From Micromonospora musae (lineage in GTDB: Bacteria > Actinomycetota > Actinomycetes > Mycobacteriales > Micromonosporaceae): 64,000 nucleotides of DNA. Within the stretch, counting starts at the first letter, position 1. Every line of letters begins with the position of its first letter. Below are positions 59,561-64,000 of the stretch, in pieces. The notes below the pieces were generated by a model that was not told the DNA's origin, made no database searches, and saw only the letters and a program-made list of their open reading frames with translations. The stretch covers positions 124,001 to 188,000 of the forward strand of contig NZ_RAZT01000008.1 of NCBI RefSeq assembly GCF_003626635.1, written 5' to 3'. The position numbers were made by a program, and so were the translations under genes.

Positions 59561-61006
59561 GTGGCGAAGGGGAGGGGTCGAGGCGTACGCGTGGTGTTGC
59601 TGCTCGCGCTGATCGCCGTCGTCGCCCTCGCCGCCACCGGTGTGTGGAACCCGTTCCCCGGGGTGTGGGACTGGGTCGACCGGAGCGAACCGATCTCGGA
59701 GCCGGACGTGGTCTGGCAGCAGCGGATCGGTGGAACGCCGAAGAGCGTGACCATCGCCGGAGAGACCGTCGTCGTCGAGCAGCGCACCCGCGTCGAGGCG
59801 CGCGCCCTCGCCACCGGCGGCCAGCTCTGGGAGCGTAAGGCCGACTGGGCCGCGGTCGCCGGCGCCGACCGGAGCGCCGTCGTCGTCGTGGGCAAGCTGC
59901 TGGTCAAGGGGTACGAGGTGCTCGACCCGACCACCGGGGTGACCCGGCGGCGGGACGACGACGCGGTGGCCGTGTGGACGTACCGCAACCTGCTGCTCGA
60001 CGCGCGCTGTGTCCAGCCGACCGACTGCACGTTGAGCGCCTGGGACCCGCGCGGTGCCAAGCCACTGTGGACGGCGTTCCTGCCGGGAGTGGGCAGCGGC
60101 CTCTTCGCCGACAACCCCGGGCTGCGCGGCACCCGCCGGCTGACCGCGCAGCGGCTCGAGGAGGAGGTGGCAGGCCCGGAGCCGGTGCCGCCGCTGCTCG
60201 GTTTCCCGGTCGACGGCCGGGTGCACGTGGTGGACACCGCCACCGGTGCCGTCCTGCAGAACGTCGAGCCGGGCCGGGAGGAACGCCTCTCCGTGGTCGG
60301 CGGGAGGCTGCTGCGCATCAACGCCCGCTCGCAGGACGACAACTGCTACTTCGCCATCGCCGGCGTCGATCCGGCCACCGGCCGGGAGACCTGGCGCCGG
60401 GCGGGAATCAACCTGCGCACCGCCGAGAAGGCCGGCTGCGTGCAGCGGGAGGATCCGCAGGGCGCACGGAACGTGGTGATCGGGGTCGCGCCGGACGCCC
60501 GGGAGACGGTGCTCGACGGGTACGACGGCCGCTTGCTCTGGGTCGGCGCTGACCGCGAGAAGCTGCTCGCCGTCGACGACAGGTACGCGCTGGTCCGCTC
60601 GGCCGACCAGCGTTCGATCATCGCCCGGGGGCTCGGTACCGATCGCACGCTCTGGACCCGGCCGGCGGGCGGAAAGGCGGGGGCGACCCTCACCCCGTAC
60701 GCCGCGGTCATCGCCGACGAGAAGCCGTCCCGGCTGACCGCCGTGGACCCGCGTACCGGGCGGGAGCTGGCCGTGCTGCGGACCTCCGCGAACGCGCTCG
60801 CGGTCGGCCCGGCCGGCATGGTCATCGGCGAGGGGCGGGAGATCGGCTACGTCCGGTTCGGCGCGACGCCGGGTAGCGACCCGAACCCGTCGAACGGCGA
60901 CGGCGCGCCCGGCCCGGGCGGCAGCGCCCCGGCCCCCGGCGATCACGGAGACGACGCCGACTGCGGGCCGAAACGTGAGTTGTGCCCCGACGGGACCAGC
61001 GGCTGA
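59561..61006 (+). CDS. PQQ-like beta-propeller protein with N-terminal membrane anchor
   Basis: This 481-residue protein has a basic N-terminus (KGRGRGVR), one membrane segment (VVLLLALIAVVALAATGVW) and an outer propeller region with repeats such as ALATGGQLWERKADW, DPRGAKPLWTAF, VDPATGRETWRRAG and VDPRTGRELAVLRT. It ends in a Pro/Gly/Asp-rich tail with Cys-GPKREL-Cys. It has the same layout as the protein at 51633. GTG 59561 is preferred over GTG 59555 because TACCGT (59549-59554) then lies six bases upstream. Confidence 0.8.
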   Translation: MAKGRGRGVRVVLLLALIAVVALAATGVWNPFPGVWDWVDRSEPISEPDVVWQQRIGGTPKSVTIAGETVVVEQRTRVEARALATGGQLWERKADWAAVAGADRSAVVVVGKLLVKGYEVLDPTTGVTRRRDDDAVAVWTYRNLLLDARCVQPTDCTLSAWDPRGAKPLWTAFLPGVGSGLFADNPGLRGTRRLTAQRLEEEVAGPEPVPPLLGFPVDGRVHVVDTATGAVLQNVEPGREERLSVVGGRLLRINARSQDDNCYFAIAGVDPATGRETWRRAGINLRTAEKAGCVQREDPQGARNVVIGVAPDARETVLDGYDGRLLWVGADREKLLAVDDRYALVRSADQRSIIARGLGTDRTLWTRPAGGKAGATLTPYAAVIADEKPSRLTAVDPRTGRELAVLRTSANALAVGPAGMVIGEGREIGYVRFGATPGSDPNPSNGDGAPGPGGSAPAPGDHGDDADCGPKRELCPDGTSG

Positions 61007-61128
61007 CCTGGGCGGTGACGCCCAACCAGGCCGCCCAGATGAGGGGATCGATTTGCCCGGCTCGCGGGTTCGGTGAGAGCGGCGTCCCAGCGGGGCCCGG
61101 CGGGTGGGAATGATCGACCGGTCTGCCC

Positions 61129-61134
61129 TAGGCT
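61129..61134 (+). promoter_or_regulatory. -10 hexamer TAGGCT for leaderless fumarase gene
   Basis: TAGGCT ends eight bases before ATG 61143; an in-frame ATG at 61104 lies upstream of it and is therefore disfavoured. Confidence 0.55.
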
Positions 61135-61142
61135 TTCCGCTC

Positions 61143-62810
<1,668 letters not shown>

Positions 62811-62822
62811 CCGTACCGACTG

Positions 62823-62854
62823 GAAGGGCGCCGGGCACGAGCCCGGCGCCCTTC
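62823..62854 (+). terminator. Fumarase terminator
   Basis: This is a perfect 14-pair stem (GAAGGGCGCCGGGC with its complement) with loop ACGA, 12 bases after the stop. The remaining 200 bases to the regulator gene show no feature. Confidence 0.8.
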
Positions 62855-63072
62855 GTCGTTGCCGAGGTCGAGCTGATGGTCGACGTCGGTGCGCCCGCCC
62901 CCGAGGGGTCCCGGCGGGCGCACCGCCCCCGTCGGATGTCGGTGCGGACACCCCACACAAGACTGCGCCCCGCCACTGCCGATCCGCTCTCACATCGCTA
63001 TCACCGGGCGAGGACCTTCTGTCAGCAGCGGGCTACGCTGCGATCGTTACGCCGGTACGGACGGGAGCGGGA

Positions 63073-64000
63073 ATGCGGTTCGGGATCCTGGGGCCCCTGC
63101 GGGTCGGTGCCGGCGAGGCCACCGTGACCGCCGGGCGCGACCGGATCGTGCTCGCCATGATGCTGCTGCGGGCCAACCGGATCGTGCCGGTGGAGGAGCT
63201 CGTCGACGCGGTCTGGGAGGAGCGCCCGCCGGCCACCGCCCGCGCCCAGATCCAGACCTGCGTGTCCCGGCTCCGACGCCGGTTCGCCCAGCTCGGCGTG
63301 CCCCCGAGCACCATCTTCAGCGATCCGGTGGGCTACGGCATCCGCACCGAGCCGGGCGAGGTGGACGCGGAGGTGTTCGCCCGGGACGTCGAGGCGGGCC
63401 GCACCGCCCTCGCCGCCGGCCAGCCGGCGGAGGCGGGTCGCCACTTCCGGTCCGCCCTCGCGCTCTGGCGTGGGCCGGCGCTGAGCGGCATCACCAGCCG
63501 GAGCGTACGGCGGCGAGCGCAGGCGCTCGACGAGCAGGGGCTCGCGGCGCTCGAAGAGTGTGTCGACGTCGAGCTGGTCCTCGGCGACGCGACCGAGATC
63601 CTCGACGTGCTGACCGAGACCGTGGCCCGGTACCCGCTCCGCGAGCGGCTGCGCGGCCAGCTGATGCTCGCGCTGTCGGCGGTCGGTCGGCAGGCGGACG
63701 CGCTGGCCGCCTACCGCGAGGGGCGGCGACTCTACGCCGAAGAGTTGGGCATCGAGCCCGGGTCGGCGTTGCAGGAGCTGCACCAGCGGGTGCTCGCCGG
63801 TGACCTGGCGCTGGCCGGGTCGGAGGTTCGTCGTTCCGCTCCGGTCCGCGGCCTGCCCCGGGCGATCAGCGACTTCACCGGCCGGCAGGAGACCCTGGCG
63901 CGGCTGGTCAAGGAGATCGACGAGGACCGGACCCGGGTCCAGCTCGTCGACGGGATGGCCGGCAGCGGCAAGACGACATTGGCGATCCACCTCGCCACCG
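63073..64000 (+). CDS. AfsR/SARP-family regulator with BTAD and NB-ARC domains (partial)
   Basis: The gene starts with ATG 63073 after GGGAGCGGGA and runs off the window; about 309 residues are visible. Residues about 1-95 form the OmpR-like winged-helix DNA-binding domain of SARPs (FGILGPLRV; VPVEELVDAVWEERPPATAR; SRLRRRF; GYGIR). Residues about 100-245 form the bacterial transcriptional activation domain (LWRGPALSGI; YPLRERLRGQLMLAL; LYAEELGIEPGSALQ). Next comes an NB-ARC/STAND ATPase start with Walker A GMAGSGKTT at about 294. Such proteins commonly activate secondary-metabolite clusters; its target here is unknown. Confidence 0.92.
   Translation, partial: MRFGILGPLRVGAGEATVTAGRDRIVLAMMLLRANRIVPVEELVDAVWEERPPATARAQIQTCVSRLRRRFAQLGVPPSTIFSDPVGYGIRTEPGEVDAEVFARDVEAGRTALAAGQPAEAGRHFRSALALWRGPALSGITSRSVRRRAQALDEQGLAALEECVDVELVLGDATEILDVLTETVARYPLRERLRGQLMLALSAVGRQADALAAYREGRRLYAEELGIEPGSALQELHQRVLAGDLALAGSEVRRSAPVRGLPRAISDFTGRQETLARLVKEIDEDRTRVQLVDGMAGSGKTTLAIHLAT

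Overview
This window comes from a very GC-rich actinobacterial chromosome and reads as Micromonosporaceae (Micromonospora or close kin). Three things point there: strong G/C bias at third codon positions, many GTG starts and four-base ATGA/GTGA stop-start overlaps, and actinobacterial marker genes (lsr2, carD, a DUF397 gene, a SARP regulator, DUF3180, disA/radA, an agq-like type III PKS cluster). No rRNA, tRNA, CRISPR array or intact insertion sequence was seen. Identifications rest on reading motifs; no database search was possible.

Layout. 1-5207 (minus): an operon resembling a Gram-positive type IV secretion core (two small membrane proteins, a VirB4-like ATPase and a VirB6/TrbL-like membrane protein cut by the window edge). 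5563-7898: folP-folB-folK and a DUF3180 membrane protein. 8041-10165: an orphan RbsC-like permease and two small proteins. 10295-14015: a complete OpuC/ProU-type compatible-solute ABC transporter whose binding protein looks circularly permuted. 15771-17989 (minus): a MidA/NDUFAF7-type methyltransferase overlapping an orphan nuoD. 18207-25252: pantothenate/CoA and NAD synthesis (DUF2520, panC, panD, a septum-formation-like lipoprotein, nadB, nadC, coaX). 25271-31115: a methyltransferase, lysS, lsr2 and clpC, with a small DnaA-box cluster before clpC. 31263-37856: mutY, an ACT-domain protein, def, disA, radA and a lipoprotein.

37996-41979: UbiA prenyltransferase, methyltransferase, acyl-CoA-dehydrogenase-like flavoprotein and type III PKS, the same enzyme set as the alkyl-O-dihydrogeranyl-methoxyhydroquinone (agq) cluster of Actinoplanes. 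42002-46583: two unknown envelope proteins, carD, ispD, ispF and a TPR membrane protein. 46820-50242 and 55233-59424: tyrosine/homogentisate catabolism in two blocks (hmgA, an unknown gene and fahA; then a HisC-family aminotransferase, an RDD protein, hppD and an Lrp regulator). Between them are a DUF397 gene, an SRPBCC protein, an inverted-repeat-rich gap that may hold a MITE, a PQQ-propeller protein and a three-gene secreted/cell-surface locus resembling WxL systems. The end has a second PQQ-like protein, a class I fumarase and the start of an AfsR-type SARP/NB-ARC regulator.

Many genes lack a Shine-Dalgarno sequence and instead have a TANNNT hexamer (often TAGGCT) 6-8 nt before the start codon, the signature of leaderless mRNAs. 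This was used to choose several starts.
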